28,664 nucleotides of DNA. Source: CAYYEF01 sp964470825 (GTDB lineage: Bacteria; Patescibacteriota; Minisyncoccia; Phycocordibacterales; JAACPR01). Each line of letters opens with the position of its first letter. Position 1 is the stretch's first letter. The DNA lies in the NCBI GenBank assembly GCA_964470825.1, contig CAYYEF010000006.1, forward strand, positions 1 through 28,664. The letters are read 5' to 3'. The notes under the pieces were generated by a model. The model had not been told where the DNA came from. It searched no databases and worked only from the letters and a program-made list of their open reading frames with translations. The position numbers and the translations under genes are program-made. Positions 7,189 through 15,011 of this stretch are shown here, in pieces.

Positions 7189-7821
7189 ATGAAAAGTATC
7201 CGTGGAATAGCCCTTTTTTGGGCAATTGCAGTATTAGCGGGAATGGCAGCTGTCTACATGTTCATTTCTATTATGGGACAGATACCAAATATATCGAGAG
7301 ATGGTTATATATCAAAAATTATTCCATTCCAAGGAAAATTTTTTTGGTTTACAATCGCTCCCCTTATAACCTTCGCTCTAAAATATTTTAGCGAATTAAT
7401 AAAAAATGGTTATGAAAAAATGGTTAGTAATCTTTGGGGTTACTTTAAATTTGGAATTTTTGTTGGAATATTGGCACTAACAATGACATATAGCCAACTA
7501 GACACTGAATATTTATCAGCGCTTCTGATTTTCGAATTAACCCTGATGATTTTTGGTCCATTTTTTACTAATGATCATTTGGAAGGAGTTATCATAGCAA
7601 CAATTGCTAACATGGTACCAATATTATTTTATTTTGTTTTTATTACCAAATACAAGGTGGACATGTTGTTTTTGTTGCCAGGAATTGCAGTTACACTTCT
7701 TTTTCTAAATATGATTGCTTTCTCAATATTTCCATTTATTATTTCAATTCTTGAAAGAATATTTTCAAAGGAGTTCTGGAAATCAGCTAAATTGGGATTG
7801 CAACAAGCTGTTCAACAATAA
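7189..7821 (+). CDS. Hypothetical multi-pass membrane protein, 210 aa
   Basis: I do not recognise the family. The protein is very hydrophobic, with about six predicted membrane helices near residues 7-29, 51-67, 84-101, 107-126, 131-153 and 158-189. The C-terminus is short and soluble (SKEFWKSAKLGLQQAVQQ). There are no obvious catalytic or transporter signature motifs. It has a strong promoter and a strong terminator, so it is a well-delimited single-gene unit. An AAAGGA sequence at 7144-7149 lies 40 bases before the ATG at 7189, too far for direct use, and there is no closer Shine-Dalgarno sequence. A leader hairpin lies between the two. Confidence 0.75.
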   Translation: MKSIRGIALFWAIAVLAGMAAVYMFISIMGQIPNISRDGYISKIIPFQGKFFWFTIAPLITFALKYFSELIKNGYEKMVSNLWGYFKFGIFVGILALTMTYSQLDTEYLSALLIFELTLMIFGPFFTNDHLEGVIIATIANMVPILFYFVFITKYKVDMLFLLPGIAVTLLFLNMIAFSIFPFIISILERIFSKEFWKSAKLGLQQAVQQ

Positions 7822-7828
7822 TTTAAAC

Positions 7829-7868
7829 AAAGCACATAACTTTAAAAAGGAATGTGCTTTTTTATTTT
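7829..7868 (+). terminator. Intrinsic terminator after the membrane protein gene
   Basis: AAAGCACAT (7829-7837) pairs with ATGTGCTTT (7852-7860) around a 14-base loop, followed by TTTATTTTT. Confidence 0.87.
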
Positions 7869-7878
7869 TAAAAATAAA

Positions 7879-7903
7879 AAAGAGGTGTATTTAACACCTC
7901 TTT
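7879..7903 (-). terminator. Intrinsic terminator after the fatty acid hydroxylase family gene
   Basis: AAAGAGGTGT (7879-7888) pairs with ACACCTCTTT (7894-7903) around a 5-base loop. On the minus strand it runs into TTTTTTATTTTTAAAAA, 5 bases after the stop codon. It stands back to back with the preceding plus-strand terminator. Confidence 0.88.
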
Positions 7904-7908
7904 AAAAA

Positions 7909-8739
7909 CTACATCATTCGCTTTTTCAGCTTTTGATTTTCAGCAAACTTATCAAGCCAACGGATAAAAAATACCGGACGAGGAGGCTCAAACTCTTTCA
8001 TATTCACATGACTGCCATGAGTATATAAAGTAGTTGGATCAATCCAAGTTCTAAACACAAAATCAGCAACAGGAATTCCAAAGAATCCTGAAATGCCCTC
8101 ATTGCATTTAATATCAGCATGATGCCTAAGATGAAAAGCGTAAACCATACGCCAAAATCTTCTGATTATGGCATTATGATGCTCCAAAAACGGTAACCAT
8201 TTTTCAAGAGGTTTGTGCTCAATGGCGTGAAAAATCTCATAAAGAGAAATAGTCCAAGCTAAAGCCAAACTTCCCGCCAAAAATATTGGCACAGTGGGCA
8301 AAAGCCACTGAACCAAAATTGCAGGCACTGTTAAAACTGATGCAAAAGCCAAATAAGAATACCAAGGGAAATATGAATCTTCATGCTGTTTTTCCTCGAT
8401 AATAGGATAAACATTCTGAATTCCGGTAGTCTTCTTATAGACAATGTGAGTCAGTCCGTGATGCTTTGTATGACTTTTATAAAAATATGAACAACCTGGA
8501 ATAAAAGGCACGTGCAGAACATACCTGTGAAAAAAATGTTCGGCGAAGGCGTTAACCAAGTGACAGATTATAAAAGTTATGATTAACAGCTGCCAACTAG
8601 CATCGATTTGAACTTGCCAAACTTTTGGTGCAACTAAAGCCAAAGTTCCAAGATAAAAAACAATACTAGTCATGATTGTAATAATAAAGAGCGAAACCGA
8701 AAAAGGCTTCGTCTTTCTTGTTTGATTTAAGTTAGACAT
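7909..8739 (-). CDS. Fatty acid hydroxylase/sterol desaturase superfamily membrane protein
   Basis: This 276-residue protein is an integral membrane di-iron enzyme of the FA-hydroxylase family. The histidine boxes are in order: HFFHRYVLH (H68, H71, H76), HTKHH..TH (H90, H93, H94, H98), EIFHAIEH (H171, H175), EHH (H187, H188) and FHLRHH (H203, H206, H207). About four membrane helices are seen near residues 14-36, 48-66, 128-147 and 150-172. Members oxidise lipids, sterols or carotenoids; the substrate here is unknown. It is one of the few genes here with a clear Shine-Dalgarno sequence: AAAGGAA at 8743-8749, 4 bases from the ATG. A TATACT box at 8768-8773 could serve as a -10 element. It lies 36 bases after engB and has its own terminator. 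Confidence 0.85.
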   Translation of the reverse strand: MSNLNQTRKTKPFSVSLFIITIMTSIVFYLGTLALVAPKVWQVQIDASWQLLIITFIICHLVNAFAEHFFHRYVLHVPFIPGCSYFYKSHTKHHGLTHIVYKKTTGIQNVYPIIEEKQHEDSYFPWYSYLAFASVLTVPAILVQWLLPTVPIFLAGSLALAWTISLYEIFHAIEHKPLEKWLPFLEHHNAIIRRFWRMVYAFHLRHHADIKCNEGISGFFGIPVADFVFRTWIDPTTLYTHGSHVNMKEFEPPRPVFFIRWLDKFAENQKLKKRMM

Positions 8740-8775
8740 AAGTTCCTTTCGGTCGAATTCTGTAATAAGTATACC

Positions 8776-9348
8776 TTATTTTTTCATTAGTAGCTCGCTA
8801 GATAATTCGCCCATACCCATTTTAGATTCAGAAGAATATGGGAAAATTTTATGACCTAAAAACAATTCTTCCAATTTTTTTAATTGATTTTTATATTGTG
8901 ATTTTTTAATTTTATCTACCTTATTAGCCACAATAACAATTTTTTTACCATGATTACGAAGTTGCTCAAGCATTTCCAAATCATCTTTAGTGGGTCCAAT
9001 TTCAGCATCAATAATTAGAACAACCTTAGGATCATTTTTAGATTGAAATAAATACCAATATAAAAGTTTACTAATTTTATCTAAAATTTTTATTTTAGTT
9101 TTAGCAAAACCATACCCAGGCAAATCAATAAAATAATGTGAGTTATTTATTAAAAAAACATTTAATTCTTGAGTTCGTCCAGGAGTATTACTAGTTCTAG
9201 CTAAATTCTTAACACCAGTCAGTGAATTAAGCAGGCTAGATTTTCCAACATTAGAACGACCAATAAAAGCAATTTGAGGTATTCCATTTTCAAGAATTTC
9301 ATTATCACCTTTTATACCTCTCATGAATACTGCTGAATTTATTTTCAT
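8776..9348 (-). CDS. engB: Ribosome biogenesis GTP-binding protein EngB (YsxC/YihA)
   Basis: This 190-residue TRAFAC GTPase helps assemble the large ribosomal subunit. The G motifs are present in order: G1 GRSNVGKS (30-37), G2 region RTSNTPGRT (51-59), G3 DLPGYG (75-80), G4 NKVDK (142-146) and G5-like YSSES (171-175). The tight DLPGYGFA and NTPGRT signatures are specific to EngB among small GTPases. Length is normal for the family. The ATG at 9346-9348 has no Shine-Dalgarno sequence. It follows the 60-residue membrane protein gene by 35 bases with no terminator between them, so it is probably cotranscribed with that gene and the upstream tRNA. Confidence 0.95.
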   Translation of the reverse strand: MKINSAVFMRGIKGDNEILENGIPQIAFIGRSNVGKSSLLNSLTGVKNLARTSNTPGRTQELNVFLINNSHYFIDLPGYGFAKTKIKILDKISKLLYWYLFQSKNDPKVVLIIDAEIGPTKDDLEMLEQLRNHGKKIVIVANKVDKIKKSQYKNQLKKLEELFLGHKIFPYSSESKMGMGELSSELLMKK

Positions 9349-9383
9349 ATTTGAATCCTAGCAGAAAAATTGATTCGTGGCGA

Positions 9384-9566
9384 TTATTTCTTATTTTTAA
9401 AATAAGCTCTGATTTTATCAATAAACAAAAATCTAAAACCCAAAAACTCAAGTCCAATAAAAAATAAAATACCCCAGGGTGTGAAAGGAGTAATAATACC
9501 TATAAAACCAATAAAAACTAAAAATACTCCAATTATTTTTTTAAAACTTGAATTTATTTTAAACAT
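9384..9566 (-). CDS. Small two-helix membrane protein, PGPGW-like
   Basis: A 60-residue protein with two hydrophobic stretches (about 11-27 and 32-48) and basic ends. The turn ITPFTPWGILFFIGLEFLG resembles the PGPGW-motif small membrane proteins, which are widespread and of unknown function; this match is by eye. The ATG at 9564-9566 lies 5 bases after the 3' end of the tRNA-Glu, leaving no room for a Shine-Dalgarno sequence outside the tRNA. It is most likely translated from a processed tRNA-mRNA transcript together with engB. Confidence 0.65.
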   Translation of the reverse strand: MFKINSSFKKIIGVFLVFIGFIGIITPFTPWGILFFIGLEFLGFRFLFIDKIRAYFKNKK

Positions 9567-9571
9567 ATTTG

Positions 9572-9643
9572 TGACCTTACGGGGAATCGAACCCCGATTT
9601 AAGCCTTGAGAAGGCTTCGTCCTAGCCGTTAGACGATAAGGCC
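9572..9643 (-). tRNA. tRNA-Glu (anticodon CUC)
   Basis: A full cloverleaf can be drawn on the minus strand. The acceptor is GGCCTTA with TAAGGTC (one G-T pair). The D arm is GTCT/GGAC around AACGGCTA. The anticodon arm is AAGCC/GGCTT with loop TTCTCAA. The T arm is CGGGG/CCCCG with loop TTCGATT, and the discriminator base is A. The anticodon CTC (9608-9610) reads GAG, so the identity is Glu. CCA is not encoded: the genomic bases after the discriminator are CAA. Confidence 0.97.
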
Positions 9644-9653
9644 AGTGGCTCTT

Positions 9654-9682
9654 AATATACCAGAAAAATTAATTAATGAAAA
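9654..9682 (-). promoter_or_regulatory. tRNA-Glu promoter
   Basis: Minus strand TTTTCA (9677-9682), a 17-base spacer and TATATT (9654-9659), with an upstream TGG that makes an extended -10. The start site would lie about 5 bases before the mature tRNA. Confidence 0.65.
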
Positions 9683-9733
9683 TTGACTTTAATATATAAA
9701 AGTTTAATGTAAATATTAAATAAGTACCTTTAT

Positions 9734-10201
9734 ATGAGAATAAAAATTGTAGCATATTTGAATGCCCCTAGTCTTTTACAATGGCGCGGTTCACCTAATT
9801 CTACTATTTTTACAGGAATTTTTAAAAAAGAAATTTCAGTAAAAGATAGAAACAATCTTAAATGTGGTGATAAAATAAAATGCAAAGGAATTGAAATTTT
9901 TATTAGAAGAATAGAAAAAGGTAAAACTTTTATATGTGACGGGCAACTCTCTTCTGTTTCTATTATATACTTCCGAAAACTTAAAAAAGCTGGTTGGAAG
10001 ATTGACTCCAGATCTGCATCTCAATATGGTTTTCCATGTAATGATCAAGATGAAAAGCTTAAGGAATATATTAGGATAAAACAAGAGGAGCTTAAAAGGC
10101 ATCTTAGGACCAAAAAGCTTTTTAAAAGGAAATTTAAAAAGATAATAAAGGAAATTGAAAAAGATATGTTTCCTTTTAAAAATTTTCCTCAAGTTCATTA
10201 G
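9734..10201 (+). CDS. Hypothetical basic protein, 155 aa
   Basis: I do not recognise this protein. The N-terminal two thirds look like a small beta-rich domain (VAYLNAPSLLQW, TIFTGIFKKEI, CGDKIKCKGIEIFIRRIEKGKTFICDG). The C-terminal third is a lysine/arginine-rich, probably helical tail (about residues 108-145), which could bind nucleic acid; that is inference. It has four cysteines, without a clear zinc motif. It has its own terminator and is convergent with murF. The ATG at 9734-9736 has no Shine-Dalgarno sequence. A TTGACT at 9683-9688 may be its -35, but no good -10 stands at the right distance. Confidence 0.75.
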   Translation: MRIKIVAYLNAPSLLQWRGSPNSTIFTGIFKKEISVKDRNNLKCGDKIKCKGIEIFIRRIEKGKTFICDGQLSSVSIIYFRKLKKAGWKIDSRSASQYGFPCNDQDEKLKEYIRIKQEELKRHLRTKKLFKRKFKKIIKEIEKDMFPFKNFPQVH

Positions 10202-10210
10202 ATTAGTTTA

Positions 10211-10239
10211 AAAAAATCCTGAAATTTTCAGGATTTTTT
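10211..10239. terminator. Bidirectional terminator between the basic hypothetical gene and murF
   Basis: AAAAAATCCTGA (10211-10222) pairs with TCAGGATTTTTT (10228-10239) around a 5-base loop. T runs leave the stem on both strands, so it can end the plus-strand gene and the minus-strand dcw cluster. Confidence 0.88.
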
Positions 10240-10254
10240 ATTATGAGAACAAAT

Positions 10255-11559
10255 TTATTTAAATTTCCATTCAGACTCCTGTCTAACAAGTAATTCTGAT
10301 TTTCTTTCTGGTTCTTTCATAATAACTTCAACAATCTTCTCTGTGCGTATTCCTTGAGAACCTTTTACTAAAACAATATCACCATCCCCTATTAATTCTT
10401 TTACAAAATCACCGGCTTCAGAACTTTTTCTAAACATAAATACCCTTTCTTTATTCATTCCATTTTTAAGAGATTGTTCTGCTATGGTTTCTGCCCTTAA
10501 ACCAACCGTGATCAAAAAATCTATATTTAAATTGTATATCAAATCTCCAACTTTTTTATGTTCAGAGGCTGTAAATTTTCCAAGCTCAAGCATATCACCA
10601 AGAACAGCAACTTTCCTTCCATTATTTTCAATATTTTTTAAAACATTCAAGGCTTTTTCTACTGCAACAGGAGAGGCGTTATAAGTGTCATCTATAATAA
10701 CTGTATTTTTTATTCCTTCGATAATTTTCATTCTACCAGGAGCTGAAACAAAACTATTCAAATTAGAGACCGCATCAATAAGCGAAACATTAATAGAATC
10801 CGCAACTGCCAGAGCTACCAATACTGGATAAATGTATTGTTCTCCCAAAACTCCATTTAAATTTACTGGAAAAACTTTTCCATTATAATTAACCTTAAAA
10901 GAAATTCCCATTGGAAAGTTTTTTTCTTTATCATAATTTATTCTATAATTAGATGAATAAAAATCAGCTCCGCCCTCTAAATTAGAATAAGTAATGGCTT
11001 TTACATGAGATTTATTTTTTATTTTTAGAACATTTTTATCATCTGCATTAACTAAAATAAAGCCCTCACTCTTAACATAATTTAGAAGATTAGTTTGCTC
11101 TTCCATAACTGCTTCTGGACTATCAAAAAACTCAACGTGAACTGGAATTTCACCATATGTAGTAAAGACAGCTACATCTGGTTGTAACCAGTGGGCTGTA
11201 CTTTTCATATCTCCAGGATGATCAATTCCAACTTCCAATACTAACCACTCTGGATAATTTTTAGCATAAAATATTTTTAAGAATCCATCACCTATTATTT
11301 TTAACCAAGCCAATGAATTATTCCAACCGGATTCAGAACCAATAATAGTTAAAGGAACACCGAATTCACTGTTTAAGCTTTTTTTATTTTTACGAATTTT
11401 TAGACTCTTATTTAATGCATGATAAATAACATCTTTGGTAGTAGTCTTACCTACTGTTCCAGAAACAGCAATAATTTTTGGTGAATATCTCCTCACAATT
11501 AAACGAGCTTCGAAAGTAATAATTGCAATTATTATTTTTTTTAATATTTCTTTGATCAT
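10255..11559 (-). CDS. murF: MurF-like ligase (UDP-MurNAc-tripeptide--D-Ala-D-Ala ligase), no N-terminal domain
   Basis: MurF adds D-Ala-D-Ala to the peptidoglycan precursor in the cytoplasm. Over its 434 residues, the Mur ligase ATP loop is GTVGKTTTK (34-42), LEVGIDHPGDM (109-119) and VNADD (171-175) mark the central domain, and APGRM (274-278) with VIDDTYNASP (288-297 region) marks the MurF-type C-terminal domain. Two features are odd. The P-loop begins at residue 34, so the roughly 80-residue UDP-binding first domain is missing and replaced by a short hydrophobic N-terminus. The lysine that is usually carbamylated in the central domain aligns with Q156 (AVMEEQTNLL). It lies 3 bases after ftsI as the last gene of the dcw cluster. 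MurF is the best family fit, by the DDTYNASP motif and context. Confidence 0.88.
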   Translation of the reverse strand: MIKEILKKIIIAIITFEARLIVRRYSPKIIAVSGTVGKTTTKDVIYHALNKSLKIRKNKKSLNSEFGVPLTIIGSESGWNNSLAWLKIIGDGFLKIFYAKNYPEWLVLEVGIDHPGDMKSTAHWLQPDVAVFTTYGEIPVHVEFFDSPEAVMEEQTNLLNYVKSEGFILVNADDKNVLKIKNKSHVKAITYSNLEGGADFYSSNYRINYDKEKNFPMGISFKVNYNGKVFPVNLNGVLGEQYIYPVLVALAVADSINVSLIDAVSNLNSFVSAPGRMKIIEGIKNTVIIDDTYNASPVAVEKALNVLKNIENNGRKVAVLGDMLELGKFTASEHKKVGDLIYNLNIDFLITVGLRAETIAEQSLKNGMNKERVFMFRKSSEAGDFVKELIGDGDIVLVKGSQGIRTEKIVEVIMKEPERKSELLVRQESEWKFK

Positions 11560-11562
11560 ATA

Positions 11563-13278
11563 TTATCTATCTGGTGGAACTTCATAATAGTTAATTAAAT
11601 ACTTGGCTATATCTATAAATGGTTCTGTTAAAGTTTCAGATGCATACTGGGCGTGTTGAGGCTCAACAGTATATAAGAAAACAATAAATTGTGGATCATA
11701 TGCTGGAAAATAGCCGAAGAAAGAGTGAAGATACCGATCATCATAATAACCTCCGCCGGTGGTTTTGGCAATTTGAGCGGTACCTGTTTTAGCAGCAATA
11801 GAATAATTTGGTAAGGCTACAGTTCCTCCTTTCAAAGCCTCATCAACAACTTTCACTAACATCCGACTTATATCTTCTGATGTTTCTTGTTTAAAAATAC
11901 GCTTTGGTTTAGGAAAATCTAAATTTTGAGTTAAACCCATATCATAATCAATCGCTTTTACTATATGGGGAGTAACAAGCAACCCTCCATTACCTAAACT
12001 AGCTAACGCTCTTGTAATTGAAATTGGAGTCATTGCTATACCTTGACCAAAAGAAGCGGTTGCATATTCAATATCTCTAGTACTATTTAAGTTAGCAATA
12101 AGTGGCATCCCCTCGTTTGGCAAATCAATACCAGTCTTATCAGACAAAAGACCTTTCATATATTCAGCAAATTTCTGATTTCCCATTCTTCCAACAACAA
12201 AAGCAACGCCCGTATTTAAAGAATTATTTAAGACGGTCTGCATACTAACAACACCTCTTGCCTTTTTATCGTAATTATAGAAAGTAGAATGATTTAGTGT
12301 CATCGAACCCTTATCATCATATGTTGTTTCTGGTCTCACAGCACCTGAATCAATTCCTGCAGCCATAGTTAGGGGTTTTACAATAGAACCCATTTCGTAA
12401 ACACCTTCGACTAATCTATTATTATAGATTTCAGGATCTTTTATCTTATTAAATTCATTTAAATCAAAATTTGGATTTAATGCCATAGCATAAATTTCTC
12501 CATTTTTAGGATTCATAATTATCACACCACTTGTCTTTGGATTATATTGCTCTTTTACTTTCTCTAAAGTCGATTCAGCAAAAGCTTGTACTGAGGGGTC
12601 TATTGTTGTAACCAAAGAACCTTTTGGATGTTTTTTTTCTACTAAAGTTTTACCCAAACCAGAGAATAATTCGACAAAAAAATTCTTAAATGTCCCAGCA
12701 TCCTGTCTATCTAAAACATCATTATAATATCTCTCTAAACCATATTGAGGCTTCAATTCATCACCTTTATAAGCTAAAAATCCTATTGTTTGTGAAGCAA
12801 GATTTTTTCCAGGATAAAATCGCCATTTTTCTTTATAAAAAGAAACTCCATCCAAATCTTTTTTCATTATATTCTCAACCAATACAGGATCGACTCGACG
12901 CGCAATTTCCTCATAAGGATCATCTTTTTTGAAAGCTTTATTAGCAAAAGCTTCTTCATCAAGATTTAAAAGATTTACCAAACTATTAAAAATATCTTCC
13001 GGGTTTTCTACAGAAGAAGGATTAATTGCAACTTTATAACCGGTCTTAACAGTAGCAGCAGAAATTTTATTACCATTTTTATCAGTAAAATAAATTGAAC
13101 CCCTATCAAAAACATCTGATTGACCACCAGTATACTGTTTATCTGCTTTATCATTATAAACATCACCATTTATAATTTGAATTTGGTAAAGTTTAGCAAC
13201 AATTAACAAAACAATAAGTAATCCTGAGGCTATTATAATGTTAGCTCGATTCTTTTTTAAAATATTCTTATTACTCAT
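11563..13278 (-). CDS. ftsI: Class B penicillin-binding protein, FtsI-type septal transpeptidase
   Basis: This 571-residue D,D-transpeptidase cross-links septal peptidoglycan. One membrane anchor lies near residues 13-30 (ANIIIASGLLIVLLIVAK), then a pedestal domain, then the transpeptidase domain. Catalytic motifs are S298-x-x-K301 (GSIVKP), SLN at 353-355 and KTG at 497-499. The GSIVKPLTMAAG and FGQGIAMTPI segments are typical of FtsI. It sits 20 bases after the ftsL-like gene and 3 bases before murF, the usual dcw order, which separates it from the elongation enzyme mrdA found elsewhere in the window. GAGG immediately before the ATG is too close to act as a normal Shine-Dalgarno sequence. 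There is no PASTA domain. Confidence 0.95.
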   Translation of the reverse strand: MSNKNILKKNRANIIIASGLLIVLLIVAKLYQIQIINGDVYNDKADKQYTGGQSDVFDRGSIYFTDKNGNKISAATVKTGYKVAINPSSVENPEDIFNSLVNLLNLDEEAFANKAFKKDDPYEEIARRVDPVLVENIMKKDLDGVSFYKEKWRFYPGKNLASQTIGFLAYKGDELKPQYGLERYYNDVLDRQDAGTFKNFFVELFSGLGKTLVEKKHPKGSLVTTIDPSVQAFAESTLEKVKEQYNPKTSGVIIMNPKNGEIYAMALNPNFDLNEFNKIKDPEIYNNRLVEGVYEMGSIVKPLTMAAGIDSGAVRPETTYDDKGSMTLNHSTFYNYDKKARGVVSMQTVLNNSLNTGVAFVVGRMGNQKFAEYMKGLLSDKTGIDLPNEGMPLIANLNSTRDIEYATASFGQGIAMTPISITRALASLGNGGLLVTPHIVKAIDYDMGLTQNLDFPKPKRIFKQETSEDISRMLVKVVDEALKGGTVALPNYSIAAKTGTAQIAKTTGGGYYDDRYLHSFFGYFPAYDPQFIVFLYTVEPQHAQYASETLTEPFIDIAKYLINYYEVPPDR

Positions 13279-13298
13279 CCTCAGAAAAATAGAAAAGT

Positions 13299-13616
13299 TT
13301 ATTCAATATTTAAAGTTAATCTTGTTGCATTGTTTCTAGCAACCAATATTTTTTTAGTTTCTTTTTTATTTGGAATAAGTCCAAATTGCTCAGCGTCATC
13401 TACAGAAATAGATTTTGTTTTATCTATATAAGAAAGTTCCAAATCACTTATTTCAGATTGTAAAACACCAACCTTTTCTGACAAAGTTTGAGCTTTAGCA
13501 GTATTAAAAGTTGCTGCATTAACAAGATAAACATAAGACATAACAGTAATTACTAACATAGTTATGCTTACCTTTATTAATGTTTTTATTTCTATTTTTC
13601 TAAGGTTCTTCTTCAT
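13299..13616 (-). CDS. ftsL: FtsL-like cell division protein
   Basis: A 105-residue bitopic membrane protein with a basic cytoplasmic start, one membrane helix near residues 14-34 (IKVSITMLVITVMSYVYLV) and a coiled-coil-prone outer part (QTLSEKVGVLQSEISDLELSYIDK). FtsL proteins are poorly conserved in sequence, so the call rests on this architecture and on its place between rsmH and ftsI, the standard ftsL locus. It would scaffold FtsI at the septum. It starts 43 bases after rsmH without a Shine-Dalgarno sequence and ends 20 bases before ftsI. Confidence 0.75.
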   Translation of the reverse strand: MKKNLRKIEIKTLIKVSITMLVITVMSYVYLVNAATFNTAKAQTLSEKVGVLQSEISDLELSYIDKTKSISVDDAEQFGLIPNKKETKKILVARNNATRLTLNIE

Positions 13617-13659
13617 GATTTTATAATTAAGGTTCTGATAAGTGATTTTTGTAATCTTT

Positions 13660-14553
13660 CTAAATTTCTTTTTCTATGACTCTCAATTTTGCACTTCGTG
13701 ATTTTGGGTTTTGGGAAACTTCTTCTTCGTCTGGCACCAGGGGTTTTTTAATAACTAGATGTCCATTTTTCTCCTCAACAAACTTATTAAAAATTCTTTT
13801 AACTAATCGATCTTCTAGACTATGAAATGAAATTACAGCGATTCTCCCACCCGGATTAAGCATTTCGTATGCATCTTTCAAGGCAGTTTCGATCTGTTGT
13901 AATTCTCTATTTACGGCCATTCTAATAGCTTGGAAAGTTTTTGTAGCAGGATGTATTTTTTTATTACGATACCAGAATGGAACAGCCTTAGAAACTATCT
14001 CTGCTAATTGAGTTGTTGTTTCTATAGGTTTTTCTTCTCTAGTCTCGACAATTGCTTTTGCAATTCTTCTAGAAAATTGTTCCTCTCCAAAACCATAAAT
14101 AATATCTGCTAGATTTTCTTCTTCCCAATCATTTACAACATCGTAAGCTGTAATAGAATTTTCTCCAGGATTATGTTGAAAAGTCATTTTTAAAGGACCC
14201 TCATTCCTGAAAGAAAAACCTCTTTCAGCATTTTCAAGTTGATCAGTTCTAAGACCAAGATCAAAGATAGCTTTATCAATCTTCTGGATGTGATTTTGAT
14301 TGATAATATTTTTCAATTGATCAAAGTAACTAACCGCAAAGATTTTATTAGCGTTACAAGTAAGTAAATTTTTCTTTGCTTCTTCAATAGCGGTTTCATC
14401 TGCATCGATACAAATCAGGGTTAAATTTTCAGCTCGACTACTAGCTTCTCTAGTATGCCCAGCATTCCCTGTTGTTGCATCAACAATAATGTCACCAGCT
14501 TTGATGTCTAAAAGATCTATAGTTTGTTTTAAAAGAACTGTTGTATGTGCCAT
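13660..14553 (-). CDS. rsmH: 16S rRNA (cytosine-1402 N4) methyltransferase RsmH (MraW)
   Basis: This 297-residue enzyme methylates N4 of C1402 in 16S rRNA. HTTVLLKQTIDLL at the N-terminus, the SAM loop VDATTGNAGHT (24-34), AIFDLGLRTDQLE and ERGFSF are RsmH hallmarks, and YGFGEEQFSRRIAKAI and VISFHSLEDRLVK lie in the C-terminal half. Two spots differ from the common consensus: DLGLRT where DLGVSS is usual, and PLKMTF where PLDMRM is usual. It starts 2 bases after the mraZ stop codon, so the two are translationally linked, and it heads the dcw cluster as in most bacteria. Confidence 0.95.
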   Translation of the reverse strand: MAHTTVLLKQTIDLLDIKAGDIIVDATTGNAGHTREASSRAENLTLICIDADETAIEEAKKNLLTCNANKIFAVSYFDQLKNIINQNHIQKIDKAIFDLGLRTDQLENAERGFSFRNEGPLKMTFQHNPGENSITAYDVVNDWEEENLADIIYGFGEEQFSRRIAKAIVETREEKPIETTTQLAEIVSKAVPFWYRNKKIHPATKTFQAIRMAVNRELQQIETALKDAYEMLNPGGRIAVISFHSLEDRLVKRIFNKFVEEKNGHLVIKKPLVPDEEEVSQNPKSRSAKLRVIEKEI

Positions 14554-14555
14554 GT

Positions 14556-14990
14556 TTATATAGCGCCAATGTCGCCAAGTTTTTCTGCCATAAGATCGGC
14601 ATTCTTAATTACTTTTTGTTTGTATTCTGTCCAAACTTTTTCATTCCAGATTTCAATTCGATTATAAACTCCTGTGAAAACAACTTTGTCTTTTACTTGA
14701 GCAACATCTCTAAGATGTTCTGGAATTAAAATTCTTCCGACAGAATCTATATCTACAATTGAAGCACTTGCGAGCATGTAACGATTGAACCCCCTTCTAT
14801 CTGCTTGACCCATTCCTAGTTCTGAAATTTTTTTAGAAATTTCTTCCCAGCCTTTTAGGGTGTAAGCAAACAGACAATTATCTAAACCATGTGTAATGAC
14901 AATTTTTTTACCAAGTTCTTTGCGAAATTTTATTGGCAAAGAAATTCTTTTTTTATCATCTACTGTATGTGTATATTCTCCGATAAGCAT
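14556..14990 (-). CDS. mraZ: Transcriptional regulator MraZ
   Basis: MraZ is a small ring-forming DNA-binding protein that regulates the dcw cluster. The 144 residues contain the two tandem AbrB-like repeats, each with the DxxxR signature: VDDKKRISLP (10-19) and DSVGRILIP (about 83-91). Length is normal. It is the first gene of the cluster, and its promoter carries TGGGN repeats, the known MraZ-binding pattern, so autoregulation is likely. The ATG at 14988-14990 has no Shine-Dalgarno sequence (leader CCATTGTGATTT). Confidence 0.95.
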   Translation of the reverse strand: MLIGEYTHTVDDKKRISLPIKFRKELGKKIVITHGLDNCLFAYTLKGWEEISKKISELGMGQADRRGFNRYMLASASIVDIDSVGRILIPEHLRDVAQVKDKVVFTGVYNRIEIWNEKVWTEYKQKVIKNADLMAEKLGDIGAI

Positions 14991-15011
14991 AAATCACAAT
15001 GGTTTTTTATT

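Noticed and set aside
9836..10198. 120-codon minus-strand frame opposite the basic hypothetical gene
   Set aside because: The Phe/Leu/Lys-rich translation is what the antisense of a Lys-rich gene gives; the plus-strand frame has a fitting start and terminator.
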